Shown in pieces: positions 16,612 to 24,735 of a stretch of DNA of 64,000 nucleotides. Position 1 is the stretch's first letter. Each line of letters starts with the position of its first letter. The notes under the pieces were generated by a model. It did not search any database and was not told the origin of the DNA. It saw only the letters and a list, made by a program, of their open reading frames with translations. Origin of the DNA: Citreimonas salinaria (GTDB taxonomy: Bacteria; Pseudomonadota; Alphaproteobacteria; Rhodobacterales; Rhodobacteraceae); assembly GCF_900107235.1 (NCBI RefSeq), contig NZ_FNPF01000004.1, forward strand, positions 248,001-312,000, read 5' to 3'. The position numbers were made by a program, and so were the translations under genes.

Positions 16612-17541
16612 ATGAATCATTTCCTCGACATCCACAAGATGGACAAGACCGCCCTGCGGGCCATCATCAACCAGGCCCGCGCCATGAAGGACGCCCGCGA
16701 CGGCCAGCCCAAGGCCGCGCCGGACGCCGAACAGCCGCTGGCCGGCCGCATGGTCGCGCTGATCTTCGAGAAGCCTTCGACCCGGACCCGCGTCAGCTTC
16801 GACGTGGGCGTGCGCCAGATGGGGGGCGAAACGATGGTCCTGTCGGGCAGCGACATGCAGCTTGGCCATGGCGAAACCATAGCCGACACCGCCCGCGTGC
16901 TGTCGCGCTACGTCGATCTGATCATGATCCGCACCTTCGACGAGACCGTGCTGGAAGAAATGGCCGAATACGCCAGCGTGCCGGTGATCAACGGGCTGAC
17001 CGACCGCACCCATCCCTGCCAGATCATGGCCGATATCCTCACCTATGAGGAGCATCGCGGACCGATCGCCGGCAAGAAGGTGGTCTGGTCCGGCGACGGA
17101 AACAACGTCTGCGCGTCCTTCCTGCACGCGGCCGGGCAGTTCGGGTTCGACCTGACCTTCACCGGGCCGGTGCAGCTGGACCCCGAGATGGAGTTCGTCG
17201 GCTGGGCGCGCAACGCCGGCGCCGCCGTCACGATCGAACGCGACGCCGAGAAGGCCGTGCAGGGCGCCGACCTGATCGTCACCGACACCTGGGTGTCGAT
17301 GCATGACAGCCAGTCCTCGAAGGAACGGCGCCACAACATGCTGCGCCCCTACCAGGTCAACGCCCGCCTGATGGCGCAGGCGAAACCGGACGCGCTGTTC
17401 ATGCACTGCCTGCCCGCCCACCGCGAAGAGGAAGTGACATCGGACGTGATGGACGGCCCGAATTCGGTCATCTGGGACGAGGCCGAGAACCGGCTGCACG
17501 CCCAGAAGGCGATCATGCGCTGGTGCCTCGGGCAGGCGTGA
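16612..17541 (+). CDS. argF: Ornithine carbamoyltransferase
   Basis: A 309-residue enzyme joining carbamoyl phosphate and ornithine to give citrulline. The carbamoyl-phosphate motif STRTRVSF, the HPCQIMAD motif, the ornithine-binding DTWVSM segment and the C-terminal HCLPAHR motif are all intact. It follows argD and probably forms an arginine-biosynthetic operon with it. Length is typical for the family. Confidence 0.96.
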   Translation: MNHFLDIHKMDKTALRAIINQARAMKDARDGQPKAAPDAEQPLAGRMVALIFEKPSTRTRVSFDVGVRQMGGETMVLSGSDMQLGHGETIADTARVLSRYVDLIMIRTFDETVLEEMAEYASVPVINGLTDRTHPCQIMADILTYEEHRGPIAGKKVVWSGDGNNVCASFLHAAGQFGFDLTFTGPVQLDPEMEFVGWARNAGAAVTIERDAEKAVQGADLIVTDTWVSMHDSQSSKERRHNMLRPYQVNARLMAQAKPDALFMHCLPAHREEEVTSDVMDGPNSVIWDEAENRLHAQKAIMRWCLGQA

Positions 17542-17565
17542 CGCCGCGGATCGCGTTAAAAGCGG

Positions 17566-17606
17566 TTGCCAAGTCGATGAATCGGCTTAATTATGCGTTA
17601 CGCATA
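17566..17606 (+). promoter_or_regulatory. Promoter with palindromic operator before the Nudix gene
   Basis: A -35-like TTGCCA (17566-17571) is followed by an AT-rich TTAATTAT that fits a -10 region. Overlapping its end is the palindrome TATGCGT-T-ACGCATA (17592-17606), with perfect 7-bp arms. The arrangement suggests a repressor site covering the -10 region, 28 bp before the Nudix start. Confidence 0.45.
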
Positions 17607-17633
17607 CAAGTGCAGATCGAGTGAAGGTCAGAC

Positions 17634-18095
17634 ATGCCGGTGACGGGCGATCAGATCGCCGCGCTTCCCCTGCGGTGGGAAGGCGACGGCAGCGTAAGCG
17701 TGCTGATGGTGACGTCGCGCGATACCGGCCGCTGGGTGATGCCCAAGGGCTGGGAAATGGACGGCAAGAAGCCGTGGCACGCCGCCGAGATCGAGGCGCT
17801 GGAGGAAGCCGGCGCCAAGGGCCATATCGGCCGCGACTGCATCGGCACCTATCGCTATCCCAAGATCATGGGCGACGGGCGGGTGATCCCCTGCAGGGTG
17901 CGCGTCTACCCGATGGTGGTGGAAGAGTTGCTGCGCGACTGGAAGGAGCGCAAGCAGCGCGTGCGCAAGTGGTTCACGCCCAAGGCGGCGGCCAAGCGGG
18001 TCGACGAACAGGAACTGGCCGACCTTCTGATGACCCTGCACAAGAAGCCGACCCGCCAGTCCGCCCTCCGCACGCTGCTCAAGGCGGTCGGATAG
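17634..18095 (+). CDS. Nudix hydrolase (diphosphoinositol-polyphosphate-hydrolase-like)
   Basis: A 153-residue single-domain Nudix protein. The box region runs from PKGWEMDGKKPWHAAE to E54ALEEAG60: the metal-binding E57 and E58 are kept, while the usual Arg of the REuxEE core is Ile53. This variant (PKGW...EAxEEAG) is common in alphaproteobacterial members related to eukaryotic DIPP enzymes. It would hydrolyse a nucleoside diphosphate-linked or polyphosphate compound; the substrate is unknown. The C-terminus is lysine/arginine-rich. Confidence 0.85.
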   Translation: MPVTGDQIAALPLRWEGDGSVSVLMVTSRDTGRWVMPKGWEMDGKKPWHAAEIEALEEAGAKGHIGRDCIGTYRYPKIMGDGRVIPCRVRVYPMVVEELLRDWKERKQRVRKWFTPKAAAKRVDEQELADLLMTLHKKPTRQSALRTLLKAVG

Positions 18096-18162
18096 CCCGA
18101 TCCGACCCACGGCCGTCGGCGCAAAAGCCTGCGCGTTCCGCCGTGGCGACCGGGCCGGGGCA

Positions 18163-18188
18163 GGGCGCGCATCACTGGACGCGCGCCC
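18163..18188. terminator. Hairpin between convergent Nudix and TRAP dctP genes
   Basis: Perfect 8-bp arms GGGCGCGC / GCGCGCCC around a 10-nt loop, eight bases before the dctP stop. No T-run follows on either strand, so termination is only likely, not clear. Confidence 0.4.
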
Positions 18189-18195
18189 GCGTCGC

Positions 18196-19260
18196 TTACT
18201 CGATGTCGGCGCCGCGAACCTCTTCCAGCTTGGTCTCGACCTGCGATACCGCCTGCGTCAGCGCGTCATAGGCTTGCTGGCCGCCCTCGACATTGGTGGT
18301 GAACCACTCGAAGACCGGCTGCGCGGCCTCGCGGAAGGCTTCCTTCTCGACGGGCGTCGGCACGTAGAGATCACCACCGCCGGCAACGAAGTCCTCGTAG
18401 GCCTGGATCGACTTGCGCTTGGGGCTGGCGAAGGTCGCCTGCTGCAGCTGGTAGAACCCGTCCACCACGACGCGACGCAGTTCCGGCGGCATCGACATGA
18501 ACTTCTCGTCGTTCATGAACCACAGCGCCGCCATGTAGGCGTGGCCGTCCAGCGTCAGGTACTGCAGGCCCGCCTCGGGGAACTTCATGCTCATGATGTC
18601 GGTGATGCCGTTCTTGGTGCCCTCGACCACCCCGGTCTGAAGCGAGGTGAACAGTTCGGGCCACGGGATCGGCGTCGGCGACGCTCCCAGCGCGCGGGTC
18701 AGCTCCTGCGGCAGGTCGGCGACCACGGTGCGGATCTTCAGGCCCTCCAGGTCCGCGGGCGTCTGCACGCGGCGCTGGGTGTTGGCGAAGTTGCGCCAGC
18801 CGCCGGTGTTGCCGATGGTCATCAGCCGGATCGCCCCGCCCGAGGTTTCCTCGACCATGTCCTGCATCGTGGTCATGAACGGGCTGCCGGATTCCAGCAC
18901 CGCCTCGGCCACGCGGTCGTCGGCCATCAGGTAGGGCAGGTCCAGCACCTGCACGAAGGGAAAGATCCCCGACGTGCCGCCGCTGGTCGCGATGAAGATG
19001 TCGATCGAGCCGTCGGCCACGCCTTGAAGGCACTCCGTCCCGTTCGAGCACAGCTGCGTGCCGATGAACAGCTCGACCTCGATCGCGCCGTTGCTGGCCT
19101 GCTCGACATAGTTCTCGAACACCACGAGGCCGTCGTAATCCTCGTCGTTCTCGTTCGAATTGGCGGTGGCGCGCAGCGTGAACTCCTGCGCCACTGCGGC
19201 GGTGGCACCGCCGATCGCGAGCGTCGCGATCATCGCGGCTCTGGTCAGACCTTTGAGCAT
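18196..19260 (-). CDS. TRAP transporter substrate-binding protein (DctP family)
   Basis: A 354-residue periplasmic binding protein. A signal peptide ends at AVAQ|EFTLR near residue 24. The DctP fold is recognised by the conserved arginine R177 in LEGLKIRTVV, which pairs with an anionic group of the ligand in this family, plus R156 (GGWRNFAN) and the PWPELFTSLQTGVVEGTKN signature. C71 and C77 could form a disulfide. It is last in a six-gene operon with the membrane subunits and three SQ-monooxygenase-type enzymes, so a sulfonate-bearing sugar is a plausible ligand. The start has a GGGAGAGAAC ribosome-binding site. Confidence 0.93.
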   Translation of the reverse strand: MLKGLTRAAMIATLAIGGATAAVAQEFTLRATANSNENDEDYDGLVVFENYVEQASNGAIEVELFIGTQLCSNGTECLQGVADGSIDIFIATSGGTSGIFPFVQVLDLPYLMADDRVAEAVLESGSPFMTTMQDMVEETSGGAIRLMTIGNTGGWRNFANTQRRVQTPADLEGLKIRTVVADLPQELTRALGASPTPIPWPELFTSLQTGVVEGTKNGITDIMSMKFPEAGLQYLTLDGHAYMAALWFMNDEKFMSMPPELRRVVVDGFYQLQQATFASPKRKSIQAYEDFVAGGGDLYVPTPVEKEAFREAAQPVFEWFTTNVEGGQQAYDALTQAVSQVETKLEEVRGADIE

Positions 19261-19319
19261 GTTCTCTCTCCCTGTTGCTTCTTTCGGTCGGTATCGGCCC
19301 TGCGGCCGGGTGAAACGGG

Positions 19320-20609
19320 TCAGTCCGCGAAGCCGAACAGGCGCGGGACGGTCATGGATACCTCGGGGATGAACGTGATCAGGAAGATGACGATGATCTC
19401 GACCAGCAGGAAGGGCAGGATTGCGCGGGCGATGGTCTCGACCCGCTCTCCGGACACGCTGGATGCCACGAACAGAACCAGCCCCATGGGCGGCGTGGCC
19501 AGCCCCACGGTCAGGTTCACCGACATGATGATGGCGAAATGGATCGGATCGACGCCCAGGCTGACGAAGATCGGCCCCAGGATCGGCCCCAGGATGATGA
19601 TCGCCGGCCCCGCGTCCAGGAACATGCCCACCACGAACAGCAGCAGGTTGATCAGGAACAGCAGCACCAGCGGGTTCTGCGACAGCGACAGGATGTAATC
19701 CGCCAGGATCTGCGGCGCGTAGGACAGGCTGACCACGGTCTTGAAGGCCATCGCCGCGCCCACTAGCAGCAGCACCACCGCGCTGGTCATCGCCGAGCGC
19801 ATGAGCACGTCCGGCAGGTCCGAGGGCCGCAGAGTGCGCAGCACGAACATCCCGATGACGATCGCGTAGGCCGCGGCCACCGCCGCCGCCTCGGTCGGGG
19901 TGAAGACGCCCGCGAGAATGCCGCCCAGAATGATCACCGGCGTCAGCAGCGGGAAGAACGCCTTCAGCGACGCCTGCCCCCGCTCGCCCCACGTGGCCTT
20001 GCCGCGCGATGCCGGAAAGCCGTAGCGGTCGGCCATCAGCTTGACTGCGATCATCAGGCCGACGCCCACCAGGATGCCCGGCACGATCCCCGCCAGGAAC
20101 AGCGCGGCGACGGACTCGCCCATCACGTAGGCGTAGATGATCATGATACCTGACGGCGGGATGATCGGGCCGATGACCGAACTTGCGGCGGTGATCGCGG
20201 CGGCGAAGCGGCGGGTATAGCCCTCGCGCTCCATCGCCGGGATCAGCATCGACCCCAGCGCCGAGGTGTCCGCCACGGCCGATCCCGACAGCCCCGCGAA
20301 CAGCATCGAGGACAGCACGTTCACATGCGCCAGCCCGCCGCGGAAATGGCCCATCAGCGCTTGTGAGAACTCGACGAGCCTCAAGGTGATGCCGCCGCGG
20401 TTCATCAGTTCTCCGGCCAGCATGAAGAACGGGATCGCCATCAGCGGAAAGCTGTCGATGCCGTTGTAGACGTTGCGGTAGAGCAGGGCGAGGTCGCGCT
20501 CCTGCCCGTTCATCCACAGCAGCAGGCCGGGTGCCGCCAGCATCCCGAAGAACACCGGCAGGCCCAGCAGCAGGAACAGCAGGAACAGCGGCAGGAACCA
20601 GACGAGCAT
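19320..20609 (-). CDS. TRAP transporter large permease subunit (DctM family)
   Basis: A 429-residue, roughly 12-helix inner-membrane protein that couples sodium entry to substrate uptake. Family motifs include LSGSAVADTSALG, IGPIIPPSG, GVFTPTEAAA and NLTVGLATPPMG. It begins directly after the dctQ stop codon (TAG then ATG), so the two membrane subunits are translated together. It is followed by dctP after 59 bp. Confidence 0.95.
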   Translation of the reverse strand: MLVWFLPLFLLFLLLGLPVFFGMLAAPGLLLWMNGQERDLALLYRNVYNGIDSFPLMAIPFFMLAGELMNRGGITLRLVEFSQALMGHFRGGLAHVNVLSSMLFAGLSGSAVADTSALGSMLIPAMEREGYTRRFAAAITAASSVIGPIIPPSGIMIIYAYVMGESVAALFLAGIVPGILVGVGLMIAVKLMADRYGFPASRGKATWGERGQASLKAFFPLLTPVIILGGILAGVFTPTEAAAVAAAYAIVIGMFVLRTLRPSDLPDVLMRSAMTSAVVLLLVGAAMAFKTVVSLSYAPQILADYILSLSQNPLVLLFLINLLLFVVGMFLDAGPAIIILGPILGPIFVSLGVDPIHFAIIMSVNLTVGLATPPMGLVLFVASSVSGERVETIARAILPFLLVEIIVIFLITFIPEVSMTVPRLFGFAD

Positions 20610-21272
20610 CTATTCGCCCCCCACCGGCAGGTCGGTATTCATCAGCGGACGCATCCGCGCCTCGCCGCCCGTCAGCGCGATAAGCGATCGCAGGATGAGC
20701 TCAACATTGACGGCCAGCAGCATCAGCGCGCCGACCCACAGGCTGAGGAAGGCCAGCGGCAGCGGTACCTTCGTCCAGCCCCACTCGAAGCCGAAGGCGG
20801 GCGAGGCGCGCGTGCACAGCGTCAGGTCCAGCCCGGTGAACGGCACCGGCAGCGCGAAGCGCAGCTCGAACGGCAGCCACAGCGAGGAGGACTTGAACAG
20901 GCAGCTGCCGAAGACATGCGCGTGGCCCAGCCGCACCGCCATCACCAGCACGCCGCCCGAGATCACCAGCAGCACCAGCCCCAGCAGGTGCGACGCCCGG
21001 CCCGGCAGCGCGGCCTGCAGCATGTCGATGGCGACGAAGCCGCCGCGCCGGTAAGCCGCCGGCGCGATCAGCCCGGTCATCCACAGCATCAGGAAGCGCG
21101 CCGCTTCCTCGGGCCAGGGCAGCGCGTTGTTCAGCGCGTAGCGGAAGAAGACCTGCAGCAGGATGCACACGACCATCAGGCCGATGGACAGCGTCGCAAG
21201 CCCCTTGCCCGCGCGCAGAAGGACGTCGTTGACGGCCTGCACCGGGCGCAGAAGCGCCAGCAATAGGACCAT
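20610..21272 (-). CDS. TRAP transporter small permease subunit (DctQ family)
   Basis: A 220-residue protein with four predicted membrane helices, somewhat longer than the typical DctQ (about 170) because of an insertion between helices 3 and 4 (residues around 120-165, containing CLFKSSSLWLPFELRF and CTRASPAFGFEWG). The helix-1/2 region with LPWPEEAARFLMLWMTG is characteristic. It partners DctM. A GGGAGGAG ribosome-binding site precedes the start, and a strong intercistronic hairpin lies just upstream. Confidence 0.9.
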   Translation of the reverse strand: MVLLLALLRPVQAVNDVLLRAGKGLATLSIGLMVVCILLQVFFRYALNNALPWPEEAARFLMLWMTGLIAPAAYRRGGFVAIDMLQAALPGRASHLLGLVLLVISGGVLVMAVRLGHAHVFGSCLFKSSSLWLPFELRFALPVPFTGLDLTLCTRASPAFGFEWGWTKVPLPLAFLSLWVGALMLLAVNVELILRSLIALTGGEARMRPLMNTDLPVGGE

Positions 21273-21290
21273 GGTCCCGGTCTCCTCCCT

Positions 21291-21325
21291 GACGCGCCCG
21301 TGGTTGTTGTTATCGGGCGCGCGTC
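21291..21325 (-). promoter_or_regulatory. Intercistronic hairpin between flavin reductase and TRAP genes
   Basis: On the minus strand the arms GACGCGCGCCCG and CGGGCGCGTC enclose a 13-nt loop rich in AAC. The structure overlaps the flavin reductase stop and is followed by the dctQ ribosome-binding site rather than a T-run. It more likely tunes mRNA stability or partial read-through between enzyme and transporter genes than acts as a full terminator. Confidence 0.5.
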
Positions 21326-21857
21326 ACGACGCCGGGTCGAAAGTCCCGTAGGCGCCGCCGAAAAACAAGAGCGGTTCGCCCGCCCGCGTGGTCACGCGCG
21401 TCACCCGCGCCACGATGATCGAATGATCGCCGCCGTCATGCGTGGCGGTGGTGGCGCACTCGAAGCACGACAGGCTGCCGCTGATCAGCGGCACGCCACC
21501 TTCGCCTTCCTCCCAGGCGATCCGGTCGAAGGCGTCGCCGTCGCGCGCGAAGCCGCGGCAGGTGTCGAACTGGTCGCGCCCCATGACGTGGATCGCGAAC
21601 CGCTCAGCGGCCATGAAATGCGGGTAGCGCGCGGACGACTTCGCCGGCGCCCAGAGCACCAGCGGCGGGTCGAGCGACAGGGACGAGAAGCTGTTCGCCG
21701 TGATCCCCAGCGGGCCGTCCCGCGTGGCGCAGGTGATCACCGTCACGCCGGTGCCGAAGCGGCCAAGCGCCTCGCGGAAGGCGCGCGGATCAGCCTGGTG
21801 CGGGTCGAAGCTGTCGGCCTTCGCGGTCATGGGCCAGGCTATCCTCTCGGCTTTCAT
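21324..21857 (-). CDS. smoA: Flavin reductase (SmoA-like, FMNH2 supply for the LLM monooxygenase)
   Basis: A 177-residue flavin-reductase-like split-barrel protein (HpaC/SsuE-functional group): GRFGTGVTVITC, the flavin loop GITANSFSSLSLDPPLV and the C-terminal region with the HDGGDHSIIVARV His are typical. It should reduce FMN with NAD(P)H and hand FMNH2 to the monooxygenase two genes upstream. It starts 3 bp after the aldo/keto reductase stop; an ATG at 21830 (MTAKADSF) is an alternative with a better-placed GAGAGGAT. The pairing with an LLM enzyme and an AKR copies the SmoA-SmoB-SmoC order of the Agrobacterium sulfo-SMO cluster as I recall it. The flavin reductase fold is sure; the pathway role is inferred. 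Confidence 0.8.
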   Translation of the reverse strand: MKAERIAWPMTAKADSFDPHQADPRAFREALGRFGTGVTVITCATRDGPLGITANSFSSLSLDPPLVLWAPAKSSARYPHFMAAERFAIHVMGRDQFDTCRGFARDGDAFDRIAWEEGEGGVPLISGSLSCFECATTATHDGGDHSIIVARVTRVTTRAGEPLLFFGGAYGTFDPAS

Positions 21858-21860
21858 GCG

Positions 21861-22748
21861 TCAGGCCACCTCGTGTCCCAGCGCCTCGGTGTACAGGTCG
21901 AACCACGTTTCCCGGCCAAGGTCCACCTTGACCGCGTCGCCGATGGCCCGGATCCGCTCCAGGTTGTTGGTGCCCAGAACGGGCAGGATGCGCGCGGGAT
22001 GCGCCAGCAGCCAGGCGACCGCCACGGCGGCCTCGTCGACCCCGTGGCGCGCGCCCACTTCGGCCAGCTTCCGGCGCAGGCCCGCGTTCGCCTGCTGAAA
22101 TAGGGTGCCACCGCCCAAAGGCGACCACGCCATCAGCGGTTCTCCGTTTTTCTGGTGAAACGCCACGTCGCCGTTGGTGAAGGGCGCGTGGTGCAGCAGG
22201 CTGATCTCGATCTGGTTGGTGACCAGCGGCGTCTTCATCCCCGATTGCAGCAGCTCCCAGTCCCAGCGCCGGAAGTTCGACGCGCCCACCGCGCGCACCT
22301 TGCCCCCCTTCACCAAGTTGTCGAGGGTCTCGCCCGTCTCGAAGTGGTCCATGAACGGGTCGGGCCGGTGGACCAGAAGCAGGTCGATGTGCTCGATCCC
22401 CATCAGCCGCAGCGATGCATCCACCGACGCCTCGATATGCGCGCGGCTTGTGTCGTAGTGCTTGACCAGCGCGCCCGCATGGCGCCCGGCGGGGGCGACA
22501 ATGTCGCACTTGGTCACGATCTCGATCCGGTTGCGGATCTCGGGCGTCAGGGCGCGGCCCAGCACCTCTTCGGCCTCGTAGCCGCCGTAGATGTCGGCCT
22601 GGTCCATCGTGGTGATGCCCTGGTCGAGACAGGCGGCGATCTTGTCGCGCACACGGTCGGGGCTGGTGTCGGCATCGTTCCCCAGCCGCCACATGCCGTA
22701 GACAAGGAGGCTGAGTTCGACGTCGTCGGTCAGGCTGATGCGCTCCAT
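21861..22748 (-). CDS. smoB: Aldo/keto reductase (SmoB-like 6-oxo-glucose reductase)
   Basis: A 295-residue AKR-superfamily TIM barrel. The catalytic tetrad is visible as D49 (TTMDQAD), Y54 (DIYGGY), K80 (IVTKCD) and H127 (LLVHRPDP); the NADP-binding C-terminal part has LPVLGTNNLERI. It resembles YdhF-type and especially SmoB-type reductases, which reduce 6-oxo-glucose to glucose after desulfonation of sulfoquinovose. The ATG at 22748 has AGGA upstream; a longer frame exists but is not AKR-like. It lies between the LLM monooxygenase (32 bp gap) and the flavin reductase (3 bp gap). The AKR call is firm, the substrate is inferred from context. Confidence 0.82.
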   Translation of the reverse strand: MERISLTDDVELSLLVYGMWRLGNDADTSPDRVRDKIAACLDQGITTMDQADIYGGYEAEEVLGRALTPEIRNRIEIVTKCDIVAPAGRHAGALVKHYDTSRAHIEASVDASLRLMGIEHIDLLLVHRPDPFMDHFETGETLDNLVKGGKVRAVGASNFRRWDWELLQSGMKTPLVTNQIEISLLHHAPFTNGDVAFHQKNGEPLMAWSPLGGGTLFQQANAGLRRKLAEVGARHGVDEAAVAVAWLLAHPARILPVLGTNNLERIRAIGDAVKVDLGRETWFDLYTEALGHEVA

Positions 22749-22780
22749 CGGGTGGTCCTCGTTCCTGGGGCCGCGCGGGG

Positions 22781-23935
22781 TCAGTGGCGTTCGCCGGCGC
22801 CCAGCGGCGTCTGCGGTGTCTCCTTCGGCACGCGGCCGTATTCCTCGGGCAGCGAGCATGTCTTCATTTGCGGCAGAACCCGGCTGCCGAAGTGACGGCA
22901 CTCGTCGATATGCGGATAACCCGACAGGATGAAGGCGCGGATGCCCATCTTGCGGTAGTCCTCGAGCTTGCTCAGCACCTGGTCGGTCGAGCCGACCAGC
23001 GCCGCGCCGCAGCCCGAGCGCGCGCGCCCCACGCCGGTCCACAGGTGCGGCTCGATGAAGCCCTCCATGTCGGCCAGTTCGCGGTTGCGCGCCTGGTGCG
23101 AGACGCCAAGGCTGGTCGCGTCGAGCGCGCGTTCGCGGATCGCGGTGCCCTTCTCGTCGTCAAGCTGGCTGACGATGTGCTGGGCCCATTCGCGGGCCTC
23201 GGCCTCGGTATCGCGGACGATGACGTGCACGCGCAGCCCGAAATCCAGCGTGCGGCCGTAACGGTCGGCGACCGCGTGGACCGCCTTCATGCGCTCGGTC
23301 AGCAAGTCCCTCGTCTCGGGCCACATAAGGTAGACGTCGCAGTGCTGGCCGCACAGTTCCAGCGCGTCGGGGGAATAGCCGCCGAAATACAGCAGCGGCC
23401 CGCCCGTCTGGTACGGCTTGGCCGGATCGGTCGTCAGCCCCTCGAAGTCGTAGACCTCGCCCTTGTAAGTGATCTCGTCCCGCGTCCACGCCTGTTTCAG
23501 GATCTCCACCACCTCGCGCGACCGCTGGTAGCGGAAGGCGCTGTCGGCCTTCTCGCCGGGGAAATCGCTGCTGATGATGTTCACCGTCAGGCGCCCTTCC
23601 AGCATGTGGTCCAGCGTGGCGATGGTGCGCGCCAGCATGATCGGCTGCATCTCGCCGCAGCGCACGGCGGCCAGCATGTTGATCTTCTCGGTGATCGGCG
23701 CGCAGCCCGCCACGAAGGACAGCGTGTCCTGCCCGACCTGGTAGGACGACGGGCACAGGATGTTGCGGAAGCCCTGTGCCTCGGCCTCCTGCACGATGGA
23801 CGAGCAATGCGCGAAGGACGATCGCAGCCGACCCTCGGGGACGCCGAGATATTCGTAATCGTCCGAGCATAGAGCGGCGAACCACGACACCTCGGCCGCG
23901 TCGAGATCGGGGGAGGTGATGGGAACGACGGTCAT
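22781..23935 (-). CDS. smoC: LLM-class flavin-dependent monooxygenase (SmoC/SsuD-like sulfonate desulfonase)
   Basis: A 384-residue luciferase-like FMNH2-dependent monooxygenase of the alkanesulfonate-monooxygenase group. Landmarks include NILCPSSYQVGQD, the loop RLTVNIISSDFPGEKAD, YFGGYSPDALEL and the C-terminal SGYPHIDECRHFG segment, which matches the SGYPHxEE region of SsuD. Enzymes of this group cleave C-S bonds releasing sulfite and an aldehyde; SmoC does so on sulfoquinovose, giving 6-oxo-glucose. The start at 23935 follows AAAAGG; one at 23959 is possible. It is first in the minus-strand operon, divergent from the GntR gene. Sulfonate activity is likely; sulfoquinovose as substrate rests on the neighbouring SmoB- and SmoA-like genes. 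Confidence 0.8.
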   Translation of the reverse strand: MTVVPITSPDLDAAEVSWFAALCSDDYEYLGVPEGRLRSSFAHCSSIVQEAEAQGFRNILCPSSYQVGQDTLSFVAGCAPITEKINMLAAVRCGEMQPIMLARTIATLDHMLEGRLTVNIISSDFPGEKADSAFRYQRSREVVEILKQAWTRDEITYKGEVYDFEGLTTDPAKPYQTGGPLLYFGGYSPDALELCGQHCDVYLMWPETRDLLTERMKAVHAVADRYGRTLDFGLRVHVIVRDTEAEAREWAQHIVSQLDDEKGTAIRERALDATSLGVSHQARNRELADMEGFIEPHLWTGVGRARSGCGAALVGSTDQVLSKLEDYRKMGIRAFILSGYPHIDECRHFGSRVLPQMKTCSLPEEYGRVPKETPQTPLGAGERH

Positions 23936-23960
23936 GCGTGGCCTTTTCGGGTGCGACATT

Positions 23961-24007
23961 TTGACTTGCGTAGCATCCGCCTTGATGTAGATCAATAGTA
24001 GATCAAT
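23961..24007. promoter_or_regulatory. Divergent promoter/operator region of the GntR-LLM divergon
   Basis: Holds TTGACT (23961) as a possible -35 for the GntR gene, the imperfect palindrome TTGAT-GTAG-ATCAA (23982-23995), and two direct copies of GTAGATCAAT spaced 11 bp apart (23987 and 23998), about one helical turn. These are likely binding sites of the GntR protein encoded immediately downstream, controlling both directions. Confidence 0.55.
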
Positions 24008-24033
24008 TTTCCCGCGCCGAGGCATTTTCGCCG

Positions 24034-24735
24034 ATGACCGACCGCTACGCCCTGCCGCTGCATGTGCAGATCAGCGAGATGCTGATCCGCGACATCCATG
24101 CGGGCCGCCTGCTGGACGGCGAACGCCTGCCGCCCGAGCGCGCCTTCGCCGAGACGCTGGGCATCTCGGTGGGCACCTTGCGCAAGGCGCTGGCGGACCT
24201 GGCCGAGAAGGGGATGCTCGACCGCGTGCAGGGCTCGGGCAACTACGTGCGCGCACGCAGCGACGCGCCGTCGGTCTACAGCTTCTTCCGGGTCGAACTG
24301 CTGGAGGGCGGCGGGTTGCCCACGGCCGAGCTTCTGTCGGTGGAACGCCACCCCAAGCCCGCAGACCTGCCGGCCTTCGGCACCAGCACCCACGGCCACC
24401 GCATCCGCCGCCTGCGGCGCCTGTCGGGCACGCCTGCGGTGCTGGAAGAGATCTGGCTGGACGCGGGTTATGCCGAGACGGTCGCCGCCGCCGACCTGTC
24501 TGAATCACTCTACCTCTACTACCGCGAGGCGCTGGGCCTGTGGATCGGCCGCGCCGAGGACAGGCTGGGCCTTGCCCCGGTGCCCGACTGGGCGCCGCCG
24601 GCCTTCGGGCCGAAGGCGGGCGCGCAGGCGCTCGTGGCCACGCGCATCGCCTACGCGCAGGACGGGGCACGCGCCGAGGTCTCGCACAACTGGATCGACA
24701 CGGAGGTCGCCGCGTACGTGGCGCGAATCGCATGA
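24034..24735 (+). CDS. GntR-family transcriptional regulator with UTRA domain (HutC type)
   Basis: A 233-residue regulator. Residues about 5-72 form the winged helix (PLHVQISEMLIRDIHAGR, PPERAFAETLGISVGTLRKA, GSGNYV) and residues about 90-230 the UTRA ligand-binding domain that senses small metabolites, often sugars or sugar phosphates. It diverges from the LLM-AKR-flavin reductase-TRAP operon with operator-like repeats between. Its stop overlaps the start of the Gfo/Idh/MocA gene (ATGA), so it is cotranscribed with that enzyme. Likely a repressor relieved by the catabolic substrate or an intermediate. Confidence 0.9.
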   Translation: MTDRYALPLHVQISEMLIRDIHAGRLLDGERLPPERAFAETLGISVGTLRKALADLAEKGMLDRVQGSGNYVRARSDAPSVYSFFRVELLEGGGLPTAELLSVERHPKPADLPAFGTSTHGHRIRRLRRLSGTPAVLEEIWLDAGYAETVAAADLSESLYLYYREALGLWIGRAEDRLGLAPVPDWAPPAFGPKAGAQALVATRIAYAQDGARAEVSHNWIDTEVAAYVARIA

